The notes beneath the pieces are model-generated. The model made no database searches. It had not been told where the DNA came from and was given only the letters and a program-made list of their open reading frames with translations. A program made the translations under genes and the position numbers. Below, piece after piece: positions 14,638 to 22,178 of a DNA stretch of 37,817 nucleotides. Within the stretch, counting starts at the first letter, position 1. Each line of letters starts with the position of its first letter. This DNA is from Pontibacter qinzhouensis (GTDB lineage: Bacteria; Bacteroidota; Bacteroidia; Cytophagales; Hymenobacteraceae), in contig NZ_VRTY01000060.1 in assembly GCF_008017455.1 (NCBI RefSeq), positions 1 through 37,817 of the forward strand. The letters run 5' to 3'.

Positions 14638-15315
14638 TTATTTCTTATTCTTAAACTCCCCCTTTTTAATCATATCTATCAGCTTAAGCACCGCAAACGG
14701 ACTAACAGTCGGGATCATGTTCTGCTGTTCTATGCCACGTACCTGCTGCTGACTCCACACATTAAAGTTAGCTCCGGCATCCATAGGCGTTATCCTGAAA
14801 AGTTCTTCCAGCAAGGCCGGGTCCAGGTTTTTGGCGGCGTTAGACCGGCCCTGGTCGGGAAGTTTTACTGCCAGCACGGCCTGCCTGAAATCGCGCTCCG
14901 TAGGCCACGGGAATACCTCTACCTGCGGCAATTCAGTGGCTTCTTCCTGCATCTGCATAATAATAGAATAGCTCTGGCTGGCGTAGGTAGCCGGAATTTT
15001 AAGGTACTGTTTTTTGTAACCCAGCCCACTGAACACAATACTATCGCCGGCTAGCACAGGCACAGAGAAAAAGCCGTACTCGTTGGTATAGGTTCCGCGG
15101 TTTGTGCCGGGCACATACACACTCACGGCTGCCACACCATACAGGCTATCGCCCAGGGCCACAAAGCCCGAAAGCTGCACCACGCGTTTGCCTCCCTGGG
15201 CTTTTGTTTCTTGCGGGGCACTTAGCAACAGAAAGAAAAAAACCGCCAGCAGTGGCGCAAGCAGCCATTTATTTTTTTTCAGAAAAGAAGAATCAGGTAC
15301 TAGGGTAAGCTTCAT
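14638..15315 (-). CDS. Secreted protein with carboxypeptidase-like regulatory domain
   Basis: A 225-residue protein with a positively charged N-terminus and a hydrophobic segment (residues ~17-33, cleavage near KAQ), so it is exported. The middle (~45-125) is a transthyretin-like carboxypeptidase regulatory domain: VQLSGFVALGDSLYGVAAVSVYVPGT, then RGTYTNEYGFFSVPVLAGDSIVFSGLGYKKQ, the pattern that also opens SusC/TonB-dependent receptors. No plug or barrel follows; the last ~100 residues are helical and unrecognised (FPWPTERDF and a final Lys-rich tail). I chose the ATG at 15315 over a TTG at 15324. It diverges from an ArsR-type regulator across a gap of 125 bp with a palindrome, so that regulator may control it. 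Its exact role is unknown. Confidence 0.8.
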   Translation of the reverse strand: MKLTLVPDSSFLKKNKWLLAPLLAVFFFLLLSAPQETKAQGGKRVVQLSGFVALGDSLYGVAAVSVYVPGTNRGTYTNEYGFFSVPVLAGDSIVFSGLGYKKQYLKIPATYASQSYSIIMQMQEEATELPQVEVFPWPTERDFRQAVLAVKLPDQGRSNAAKNLDPALLEELFRITPMDAGANFNVWSQQQVRGIEQQNMIPTVSPFAVLKLIDMIKKGEFKNKK

Positions 15316-15332
15316 GTGGTTCAATTTACTTC

Positions 15333-15347
15333 ATAATAATTTATTAT
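15333..15347. promoter_or_regulatory. Candidate ArsR-type operator palindrome
   Basis: ATAATAA-T-TTATTAT is a perfect 7-bp inverted repeat with one central base. It lies between divergent genes, 14 nt before the possible -7 element of the ArsR-type gene and 18 nt from the start of the minus-strand gene. AT-rich palindromes are the usual targets of this regulator family. Confidence 0.4.
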
Positions 15348-15360
15348 AGCAGCTTTTTGC

Positions 15361-15368
15361 TAATTTTG
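15361..15368 (+). promoter_or_regulatory. Possible -7 element (TAATTTTG) of the ArsR-type gene
   Basis: TAATTTTG matches TAnnTTTG and lies 72 nt before the ATG. No good TTTG is seen at the standard upstream distance, so support is partial. Confidence 0.4.
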
Positions 15369-15440
15369 TTTAGACCGGGAGAAAATTCGCCTTTGCAATT
15401 TGCAGCACGAATTTTAAACAGAGTCAGATATAACGCAACT

Positions 15441-15827
15441 ATGAGACTCAAACATTTTAACCTTCCGTTTGGGGAGCAGGTATTTAAAGCCTTAGCCGAT
15501 GAGTCGCGCATCCGGATCCTTCACCTGATCCTGAGAAACAAGGAAATGTGCACCTCCGACCTGGAACATGTGCTGGACTATACCCAAACCAAAACATCGC
15601 GGCACCTCGGTTACTTAAGAAGCTCCGGCCTGGTGGCTACCCGAAAAATAGACCAATGGGTGTATTATTCCTTAAAAGAAGACACTGCCGATATTTTGCA
15701 GAAGATTTACACGTACCTCGACCAGGATCCGGTGCTCCAAAAAGACCAGGAAATTTACAAAATACTGTATTCTAACCGCGAGTTAGCTGTAAACAAATTG
15801 CAAACCCGTCGCTGGACCGCCTCCTGA
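15441..15827 (+). CDS. ArsR/SmtB-family winged-helix transcriptional regulator
   Basis: A 128-residue protein with the ArsR-type winged-helix fold. It opens with EQVFKALADESRIRILHLIL (~11-30), continues with the helix-turn-helix CTSDLEHVLDYTQTKTSRHLGYLRSSGLV (~35-63), and has a beta-wing ending WVYYSL (~70-75). Dimerisation helices follow. The metal-binding ELCxCDL motif of true ArsR sensors is reduced to one Cys (MCTSDL), so arsenic or metal sensing by that site is unlikely and the inducer is unknown. The ATG at 15441 is the natural family start; a longer frame from 15357 overlaps the promoter region. It diverges from the carboxypeptidase-regulatory-like gene and is followed 140 nt later by the nucleotidase. 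Confidence 0.9.
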   Translation: MRLKHFNLPFGEQVFKALADESRIRILHLILRNKEMCTSDLEHVLDYTQTKTSRHLGYLRSSGLVATRKIDQWVYYSLKEDTADILQKIYTYLDQDPVLQKDQEIYKILYSNRELAVNKLQTRRWTAS

Positions 15828-15967
15828 TAGCTCATACTTCAAAGCTTCAACTTGCATTTGAAGCAATTATTGCACCATACCTGCAGTTAATCTGTTGTTA
15901 TTTTGCTGCCTCTTTGCCCGCAACATCCCAAAGCCCCAGCCGTTTTAATAATCTGACTTAAATTTAA

Positions 15968-16663
15968 ATGAAAACTTATTCACATATATTATTCGACCTG
16001 GACCATACACTCTGGGATTTTGAAAAAAACTCCGAAGAAACCTTATTTACTTTATACGAAGAATTTAAGCTGGCCGAACATGGCAAGTTTGACCGCGACT
16101 CGTTTTATAAGAAATATAAGTTTGTGAACCACCGCCTCTGGGACCTGTACAACAAAGGGAAGATAACGCAGGACGAGTTACGGAATCAGCGCTTTATCCG
16201 CACCCTGACCGGCCTCGGCCTCGAAGCGCATGAAGTGCCGGAAGGACTCTCGAAGGCTTACACCGACCTCTGCCCTACCAAAACGGCTGTGTTCCCTTTT
16301 ACTTACGACCTGCTGCAGTACCTGCAACCGAAATACGGCCTGCACATAGTTACAAACGGGTTTAAAGACACGCAGTATATAAAACTGAACTCCTCGAAGC
16401 TGCACAGTTATTTCAAGGAGATAGTAACATCGGAGTGCTGCGGCTACAAAAAGCCCGATAAGCGTATTTTTGAACACACCCTGGAGCGCATAAAAGTAAA
16501 GCCTCAGGATTGCCTCATGATCGGCGACAATATTGAGTGCGACATAAAGGGTGCAAAAGCTGCCGGTATAGACCAGGTTTTTTTTAACCCCGAAAACTAC
16601 AAACACCGCTGCAAACCAACTTATGAGATTCAGTGCCTGAGCCAGCTACAGCAAATTCTGTGA
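15968..16663 (+). CDS. yjjG: HAD-family noncanonical pyrimidine nucleotidase (YjjG type)
   Basis: This 231-residue cytosolic phosphatase has all four HAD motifs: motif I with Asp10-Leu-Asp12 (FDLDHTLWDF), motif II IVTNGF near residue 120, motif III Lys in YKKPDKRIF near 160, and motif IV MIGDNIECDIKGA near 180. The Trp after the DxD motif and the alpha-helical C1 cap (~18-95) fit the YjjG subgroup, which dephosphorylates noncanonical pyrimidine nucleotides such as 5-substituted dUMP analogues and so limits their entry into DNA. The length agrees with the family (~225 residues). It stands between the ArsR-type gene and pruA with no tight linkage to either. The subgroup assignment is good, but substrate range cannot be confirmed from sequence. 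Confidence 0.88.
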   Translation: MKTYSHILFDLDHTLWDFEKNSEETLFTLYEEFKLAEHGKFDRDSFYKKYKFVNHRLWDLYNKGKITQDELRNQRFIRTLTGLGLEAHEVPEGLSKAYTDLCPTKTAVFPFTYDLLQYLQPKYGLHIVTNGFKDTQYIKLNSSKLHSYFKEIVTSECCGYKKPDKRIFEHTLERIKVKPQDCLMIGDNIECDIKGAKAAGIDQVFFNPENYKHRCKPTYEIQCLSQLQQIL

Positions 16664-16746
16664 TTTTTGCAGGGAAACGGGCAGATGTCAAAAACCAGCT
16701 AAACGTGGCAGCACCATCGCCCATTTTATTCGTTCCAGATTAGCCG

Positions 16747-16754
16747 TACCTTTG
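16747..16754 (+). promoter_or_regulatory. Possible -7 element (TACCTTTG) of pruA
   Basis: TACCTTTG matches TAnnTTTG. A TTTT at 16724-16727 is at the right distance for a degenerate -33 element. The 5' leader would be about 75 nt. Confidence 0.5.
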
Positions 16755-16834
16755 CAGCACGGCCAGCATCCGGAAGCGGATGGAGCAGCAGGCCATCTAC
16801 TAAAACTATATTCACATCTAAGGAAAACACATCT

Positions 16835-18472
16835 ATGGGAATCGGATTCTTTAAAGTACCAACACCTGTTAACGAACCTGTAAAAAGTTATGCACCAGGC
16901 TCTCCTGAACGGGAAGAACTGCAACGCACGTACAAGGAAATGAAGTCGAAGGAGGTGGATGTGCCGATGTATATCGGAGGCGACCTGGTGCGCACCGAAA
17001 AGAAACATCCGCTTGTGCAGCCACACGATCACCAACACATTCTGGGTTATTTTCATGAGGGCGAGGCAGAGCATGTGGAGCAGGCCATTAATGCAGCACT
17101 TGCCGCCCGCGAAATGTGGGCCAACATGGGCTGGGAGCATCGCGCCAGCATTTTCCTGAAGGCGGCCGATCTGCTGGCTGGCCCCTGGAGAGCCCGAATG
17201 AACGCAGCCACCATGCTTGGCCAATCTAAAAACGCCTACCAGGCAGAAATAGACTCGGCTTGTGAACTGATAGATTTCCTGCGTTTTAATGCCCAGTACG
17301 CTACTGAAATTTACCAGATGCAACCGGAGTCGTCGCCTGGGGTTTGGAACCGCATGGAGCACCGTCCGTTAGAAGGCTTCGTATTCGCCCTTACACCGTT
17401 TAACTTTACGGCCATTGCGGGCAACCTACCTGCTTCTGCCGCACTTATGGGCAATGTGGTGGTCTGGAAACCAGCTTATACGCAGATATATGCAGCCCAT
17501 GTCATTATGGAACTGCTACTGGAGGCAGGGCTGCCGGAAGGTGTTATTAACCTGATTTATGTGGATGGCCCCACCGCCGGAGACATCATTTTTAGTCATC
17601 CTGATTTTGCAGGCATCCACTTTACAGGTAGCACTGCCGTGTTCCAGAACATCTGGAAAACAATTGGCAACAACATCCATAAGTACAAAACCTACCCGCG
17701 CATTGTAGGCGAAACCGGTGGCAAAGACTTTATTCTGGCGCACCCTTCTGCCGATGCCAAAGGTCTGGCTACCGCCATTTCGCGAGGTGCTTTTGAGTAC
17801 CAGGGCCAGAAGTGCTCTGCTGCCTCGCGTGCCTACATACCGAGCAACCTCTGGGATGAAGTAAAAGCTTATGTGCAGGAAGATGTGAAGTCGTTTAAAA
17901 TGGGGCCTCCTGAAGATTTCTCAAACTTCATTAACGCCGTAATAGACGAAAAATCGTTCGATAAAATTGCCCAATACCTCGACAATGCCAAAAACAGCCC
18001 TGAAGTAGAAATAATAGCAGGTGGCGGCTATGACAAGTCGAAAGGTTATTTTATAGAACCAACGGTACTGCTTTCGCACAACCCGCAGTATGTAACCATG
18101 TGCGAAGAGATATTCGGGCCGGTTATCACTATTTATGTATATGACGAAAACAACTTCGAAGACACGCTGCAACTTGTAAACGAGACATCGCCATATGCCC
18201 TGACCGGTGCCATCTTCAGCCGCGACCGCTACGCTATTGAAACGGCAGCCAAAGCTCTGAGCCATGCAGCTGGCAACTTCTATATAAACGACAAGCCAAC
18301 CGGGGCCGTGGTGGGGCAGCAGCCATTCGGTGGCTCCCGCGCCTCCGGCACCAACGACAAAGCCGGCTCCATGCTTAACTTGCTGCGTTGGGTATCGGCC
18401 CGGTCTATAAAAGAAACGTTTGTGTCGCCAACAGATTATCGTTATCCGTTTTTGGGGGAAGATAAGAAATAA
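16835..18472 (+). CDS. pruA: L-glutamate gamma-semialdehyde dehydrogenase (1-pyrroline-5-carboxylate dehydrogenase)
   Basis: A 545-residue aldehyde dehydrogenase of the single-domain P5C dehydrogenase group. It oxidises glutamate semialdehyde to glutamate with NAD+, the second step of proline breakdown, in the cytosol. Visible features: the IHFTGSTAVF nucleotide segment (~264-274), general base Glu293 in GETGGKDF, nucleophile Cys327 in GQKCSAASR, and the EIFGPV motif near residue 430. The N-terminal extension of about 65 residues before the ALDH core and the ~540-residue length match the stand-alone type rather than the bifunctional PutA. No proline dehydrogenase gene is adjacent. The ATG at 16835 follows an AAGGA ribosome site. 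A terminator closes the gene. Confidence 0.95.
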   Translation: MGIGFFKVPTPVNEPVKSYAPGSPEREELQRTYKEMKSKEVDVPMYIGGDLVRTEKKHPLVQPHDHQHILGYFHEGEAEHVEQAINAALAAREMWANMGWEHRASIFLKAADLLAGPWRARMNAATMLGQSKNAYQAEIDSACELIDFLRFNAQYATEIYQMQPESSPGVWNRMEHRPLEGFVFALTPFNFTAIAGNLPASAALMGNVVVWKPAYTQIYAAHVIMELLLEAGLPEGVINLIYVDGPTAGDIIFSHPDFAGIHFTGSTAVFQNIWKTIGNNIHKYKTYPRIVGETGGKDFILAHPSADAKGLATAISRGAFEYQGQKCSAASRAYIPSNLWDEVKAYVQEDVKSFKMGPPEDFSNFINAVIDEKSFDKIAQYLDNAKNSPEVEIIAGGGYDKSKGYFIEPTVLLSHNPQYVTMCEEIFGPVITIYVYDENNFEDTLQLVNETSPYALTGAIFSRDRYAIETAAKALSHAAGNFYINDKPTGAVVGQQPFGGSRASGTNDKAGSMLNLLRWVSARSIKETFVSPTDYRYPFLGEDKK

Positions 18473-18495
18473 GTAACCTGCTTAACGGCTCCAGA

Positions 18496-18538
18496 AAACC
18501 CTGCTACTCTAGTTCAGTAGCAGGGTTTCTCATTTTTG
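18496..18538 (+). terminator. Rho-independent terminator of pruA
   Basis: A perfect 13-bp stem (18496-18508 with 18516-18528) with a 7-nt loop is followed by CTCATTTTT, 24 nt behind the stop. Confidence 0.85.
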
Positions 18539-18932
18539 CCTAATCCTGCGTTTCAAAAACAAAATTTTGCTTATTGAAGCACCGGCTCAAGCAAAGTCCT
18601 GTTTACTAAACCAGCCTTACCACCAGGTTCCCTTCTGAATTATTCAAATGAAAACAGCCTCCAGTAGGATTTTCACTCAAATTTTGCCAAGGCTTGCCCT
18701 TGTTGCTGCACATACCATTGCCCTGCTGCAAAAATGGCAGCTATGCTCATCCCCCCTTGCTCTTCTTAAGCTATTTACCCTCTCCTGCTAAAGCTCTACC
18801 CTTTTTTAGCAACCATCTATCAGTTTTGTAATTATTTTAACTATTTTTTGTATAAATACCAACTTCCAGGTATTGTTAAAGCCTCACATTGTCGCTTCCT
18901 TTGCCTTCTATATACTTTTTAAATCCCTGATT
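18539..18932. other. Gap before the T9SS-sorted protein
   Basis: This stretch holds dispersed repeat copy 6 and an AT-rich end. Near 18825-18850 a TTTTG and a CTATTTTTTG resemble promoter elements, but the spacing is too short for a confident call. Confidence 0.4.
18637..18694 (-). repeat. Dispersed intergenic repeat, copy 6 (reverse)
   Basis: GAATTATTCAAATG then AAAACAGCCTCC, with the distal TTTGCCAAGG near 18683-18692 corresponding to the CCCTTGGCA end of other copies. Confidence 0.7.
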
Positions 18933-20348
18933 ATGAAAAACTTTTACAAGAATTATTTGCTTAACAGAATTGTTGTACCGGCCATAGCCACAGGCCTCCT
19001 GCTACTTAGTGGAGCAGAGGCAGCAACAGCTCAAAAAAATCGGCCTGCCTTATTCTCCAAAGTCAGGGAACATGCTACTCAGCCTCTACCCACTAAAAGA
19101 GAGGCTACCACCAGTGTTTCAACCCAAAGCTTAGCAAGACTTGCCGCAGCTACTACCAGCGCACAGCCACTTACCAGCATGCACTACTCCCCAAATGGTG
19201 CAAACTGGCGACACGAAACCACCAATACCTACACCTACGATGGCGCAGGGCTTGTAACCAGTATAACAGAAAAATCGCCTACCGGATCTAACTTAACCAG
19301 AGAAACCTGGACGTATGACCAATATGGTAACGAAACAGAAAATAAATATGAGAACTGGAACGGTAGTCAGTGGGAGTTGAACGGTGGCTGGAGAACAGCT
19401 TACACCTATAACGCTGGTGGCAAAGTAACCGAATCTATAGAAAGCAATTGGAGCAACAACAGGTGGGAGCTTCGTTACAGATCAGTGGTCGCATACAATG
19501 CTGCTGGCAACTTCGAAAGCTTAACAGGGTACGATAGAGATGGCTCGAACTGGTTAGTGGAAGAAAGCTATACATTAACTTATGCTAATGCTAATTCAGG
19601 CCCAACCTCCCTTTTGTATATGGAACCGAACCGTGATGGCGTTTTGGTAAACACTGAGCGTACTATCGATATTGTATGGCATACTTTCTCAACCAATGTA
19701 ACGTTCGACACGTTCTTTGACCAACCTGTAAAAAGCTATCTAAACCAGGTATGGGAAAACGGGCAGTGGGTGAATGAGGAAAAGTATGACGCCGTGTTTG
19801 GAGACAACAACAGCTTTGTAGGTATTGAGCAGGAATGGGAAAACGGCGCCTGGGTTAATAGCTGGAGAATAACGGTTAACTTTGACGCATGGGGCAACCA
19901 AACGCTGGGGCAGGACGAGGAAAGAGAGAACGGGAACTGGGTAATTTATGGTGCCAATAAATACACACACACCTATAACTCGGCCAACAACCTAACAGAA
20001 ACTATCCGTCAAAACTGGGATGAGCAAACGAGAGCATTCTCTAATACCGAGCGTATCGTCTACTCCAACTTCCAGACCGTTACCTCTGCTCCTTTGGCTG
20101 CAGAGGAGCTCATTGCAAGTGTTTATCCGAACCCAACCGCCGACAAAATTACCCTAAGCTATAAGCAGCTACCGGGCCGGGCCACCCTACAGGTAACAGA
20201 CATGACGGGGAGAACAGTGTTTAAAAAGCAACTGGGAACAACAGCAGAGCAGCAGGAACTGGATTTATCTAACTTCCCGGCCGGGCTGTATATGCTGCAA
20301 CTAAGCACAGCCGATGCTGTGGCTACCCGTAAGGTGCTGAAACTCTAA
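18933..20348 (+). CDS. Secreted repeat protein with C-terminal type IX secretion sorting domain
   Basis: A 471-residue protein with a signal peptide (hydrophobic residues ~10-33, cleavage after TAQ). The middle (~75-380) is built from imperfect repeats of about 40 residues, each with paired strands around a W-x-N-G-x-W core (WENGQWV, WENGAWV, RENGNWV, WSNNRWEL) and a Y-N/D-x-x-G-N turn, a pattern like YD/RHS-type beta repeats. The last ~75 residues are a type A sorting domain: VYPNPTADKITLSY opening strand, a VTDMTGRTVF block, LDLSNFPAGLYML and a KVLKL end. The type IX system removes this domain and fixes the protein on the surface or releases it. I chose the ATG at 18933 over a TTG at 18873. 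The binding target is unknown. Confidence 0.87.
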   Translation: MKNFYKNYLLNRIVVPAIATGLLLLSGAEAATAQKNRPALFSKVREHATQPLPTKREATTSVSTQSLARLAAATTSAQPLTSMHYSPNGANWRHETTNTYTYDGAGLVTSITEKSPTGSNLTRETWTYDQYGNETENKYENWNGSQWELNGGWRTAYTYNAGGKVTESIESNWSNNRWELRYRSVVAYNAAGNFESLTGYDRDGSNWLVEESYTLTYANANSGPTSLLYMEPNRDGVLVNTERTIDIVWHTFSTNVTFDTFFDQPVKSYLNQVWENGQWVNEEKYDAVFGDNNSFVGIEQEWENGAWVNSWRITVNFDAWGNQTLGQDEERENGNWVIYGANKYTHTYNSANNLTETIRQNWDEQTRAFSNTERIVYSNFQTVTSAPLAAEELIASVYPNPTADKITLSYKQLPGRATLQVTDMTGRTVFKKQLGTTAEQQELDLSNFPAGLYMLQLSTADAVATRKVLKL

Positions 20349-20358
20349 AGCTACCATA

Positions 20359-20405
20359 CAAATTATTCTAATGAAAAAGGCCTTCCGAAGCATAATAGGC
20401 CTTGC
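20359..20405 (-). repeat. Dispersed intergenic repeat, copy 7 (reverse)
   Basis: CAAATTATTCTAATG then AAAAAGGCCTTCCGAAGC, followed by GGCCTTGC. It begins 11 nt behind the stop of the T9SS-sorted gene. Confidence 0.7.
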
Positions 20406-20440
20406 TAAGGTCCAGGCCTATAGGCAAAAAACAAGAGAAC

Positions 20441-20477
20441 ACCAAAAGAGCCATGCCAACCGCATGGCTCTTTTGGT
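20441..20477 (+). terminator. Terminator hairpin upstream of the nuo operon
   Basis: A perfect 16-bp stem (20441-20456 with 20462-20477) with a 5-nt loop. The distal arm contains TTTT. It insulates nuoA from the T9SS-sorted gene. Confidence 0.8.
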
Positions 20478-20534
20478 TAAGCCTGAAGGTTAAAACGCTA
20501 TTTAAAGGGCACCCACTTCTGTTCTATTTTACCT

Positions 20535-20565
20535 TTTGATTCTTGGGTATTTATCCCTAATTTTG
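20535..20565 (+). promoter_or_regulatory. Promoter of nuoA-J (TTTG-N19-TAATTTTG)
   Basis: TTTG at 20535-20538 and TAATTTTG at 20558-20565 are separated by exactly 19 nt, matching the Bacteroidota housekeeping promoter TTTG-N19-TAnnTTTG. The start of transcription would be near 20572. This also rules out the in-frame ATG at 20536 as the nuoA start. Confidence 0.75.
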
Positions 20566-20595
20566 ATACCAAATCCAAAAAAGCACTTTAACAAT

Positions 20596-20970
20596 ATGGA
20601 AACATCTGTGGATCAGTACGTCCCATCAGATTATTTACCAATTCTGATACAATTTGCAGCAGCCCTGGGCTTCGTTATTTTTGCGCTAAGCCTTACGCAC
20701 CTGCTGGGCCCCAAGCGAAAAAGCGATGTAAAAAACGCTTCCTGGGAAAGTGGTATAGAATCAGTTGGCGATGCCCGTACCCCTATTTCTTATAAATATT
20801 TCATGACGGCCATCTTGTTTGTGCTTTTCGATGTAGAAATTATTTTCATGTACCCCTGGGCTGTCAACTTCAGAGAGTATGGCATGACCTACTTTGTGCC
20901 GATGATGATTTTCCTGACAGTACTGCTGGCCGGCTTCTACTACGAACTTAAAAAAGGCATACTGAAGTAG
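20596..20970 (+). CDS. nuoA: NADH-quinone oxidoreductase subunit A
   Basis: A 124-residue membrane subunit of complex I with three hydrophobic helices (~12-32, ~65-88, ~93-115). Family marks are ASWESGIESVGDARTPISYKYFMTAILFVLFDVEIIFMYPWA, in which the Glu/Asp residues at the membrane face lie in the loop that closes over the quinone site. NuoA sits beside NuoH and NuoJ at the junction between the peripheral and membrane arms. The ATG at 20596 (METSVDQ) is chosen because the earlier frame start at 20536 falls inside the promoter. It is the first gene of a thirteen-gene set and is followed 85 nt later by nuoB. Confidence 0.95.
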   Translation: METSVDQYVPSDYLPILIQFAAALGFVIFALSLTHLLGPKRKSDVKNASWESGIESVGDARTPISYKYFMTAILFVLFDVEIIFMYPWAVNFREYGMTYFVPMMIFLTVLLAGFYYELKKGILK

Positions 20971-21055
20971 TAAGAACGAATTAAACTTTTGCTAACAGAC
21001 TGTTGTTCTTAACGAAGGCTAAACACCGTATTTTTGAACAACTTTAATTTCAGAC

Positions 21056-21610
21056 ATGAGCGATACACATAAAGATATAAACTACGCAGAGGCACCGGAA
21101 GGACACGCCGGAGCAGGTTTTTTTGCTACATCACTGGAGAAGATAGTGGGTCTTGCCCGTGCAAATTCACTCTGGCCGCTTCCATTCGCTACATCTTGCT
21201 GCGGCATTGAGTTTATGGCTACCATGGGCTCTACCTACGACCTCTCGCGCTTCGGCTCGGAGCGTATGAGTTTCTCGCCACGCCAGGCCGATGTGCTGAT
21301 GGTAATGGGAACCATTGCCAAAAAAATGGGACCTGTCGTAAAGCAGGTATATGAGCAAATGGCCGAACCGCGCTGGGTTATTGCAGTAGGGGCCTGTGCT
21401 ACTTCTGGTGGTATTTTCGATACTTACTCCGTGCTGCAGGGCATCGACCGCATTATTCCGGTGGATGTGTATGTACCTGGTTGCCCGCCACGCCCGGAGC
21501 AGATTCTGGATGGCGTGATGCGTGTGCAGGACCTGGCCGAAAATGAATCGCTTCGCCGCCGCAACTCACCTGAATACCAGGCATTATTGGCCTCTTACAA
21601 CATAAAATAA
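21056..21610 (+). CDS. nuoB: NADH-quinone oxidoreductase subunit B (N2 cluster)
   Basis: A 184-residue soluble subunit that holds the terminal [4Fe-4S] cluster N2, which passes electrons to quinone. The four ligands are present: the unusual adjacent Cys48-Cys49 (TSCCGIEF), Cys114 (VGACATSGG) and Cys143 (VPGCPPRPEQ). The conserved RFGSERMSFSPRQADVL stretch is intact, and the length is typical. It lies two bases before nuoC, indicating translational coupling. Confidence 0.98.
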   Translation: MSDTHKDINYAEAPEGHAGAGFFATSLEKIVGLARANSLWPLPFATSCCGIEFMATMGSTYDLSRFGSERMSFSPRQADVLMVMGTIAKKMGPVVKQVYEQMAEPRWVIAVGACATSGGIFDTYSVLQGIDRIIPVDVYVPGCPPRPEQILDGVMRVQDLAENESLRRRNSPEYQALLASYNIK

Positions 21611-21612
21611 GC

Positions 21613-22119
21613 ATGGAGCTTACAAACGAGAATGTACTTGGTCTGCTAATAGACAATTTTGGGGAAGACCACATCCGCGATGCCTACGATCCGGATGGCA
21701 TTATGACTTTCTTTACCGACCGCGACACCATTGTGCCGCTCATCCAGTACCTCTACGACGAAGAGTCGCTACAAATCAGGTTCCTGACGACCATGTGCGG
21801 CATTCACTACCCCGACCAGAAGGAGAAGGAACTGTGTGTGATGTACCAGTTGCACAGCCTGCGCCATAATTATCGTGTTCGCATCAAAGTATACCTTTCT
21901 GCGGCTGACCCTGTAATGCCTACACTTACTCACCTGTATGCCACAGCCAACTGGATGGAACGTGAGACATTCGACTTTTACGGCATCATCTTTAACGGTC
22001 ATCCGAACCTTACCCGCATCCTGAATGTGGAAGATATGGAGTACCACCCGATGCTGAAGCAGTACCCGCTGGAAGACCAGACAAGAGAAGATAAGATTGA
22101 TACTTTTTTCGGGCGTTAG
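21613..22119 (+). CDS. nuoC: NADH-quinone oxidoreductase subunit C (30-kDa type)
   Basis: A 168-residue peripheral-arm subunit without a cofactor that packs against NuoD near the quinone site. The 30-kDa family signature is clear in the C-terminal half: LTHLYATANWMERETFDFYGI followed by GHPNLTRIL and HPMLKQYPLED. NuoC and NuoD are separate genes here, unlike the fused NuoCD of enterobacteria. The protein is at the short end of the family. Its start is 2 nt after the nuoB stop. Confidence 0.96.
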   Translation: MELTNENVLGLLIDNFGEDHIRDAYDPDGIMTFFTDRDTIVPLIQYLYDEESLQIRFLTTMCGIHYPDQKEKELCVMYQLHSLRHNYRVRIKVYLSAADPVMPTLTHLYATANWMERETFDFYGIIFNGHPNLTRILNVEDMEYHPMLKQYPLEDQTREDKIDTFFGR

Positions 22120-22178
22120 GCCTATGGTGTTACGGTTGCCCGCAGGGGCGCAGTAATCAGAACAGAATACCCATACTT

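Noticed and set aside
16688..17362. 224-residue minus-strand frame over the start of pruA
   Set aside because: It is antisense to a well-supported catalytic gene and reads as a shadow frame without domains.
20536..20595. Longer nuoA start at 20536
   Set aside because: This codon lies inside the predicted promoter, and the added residues are not part of the conserved subunit.
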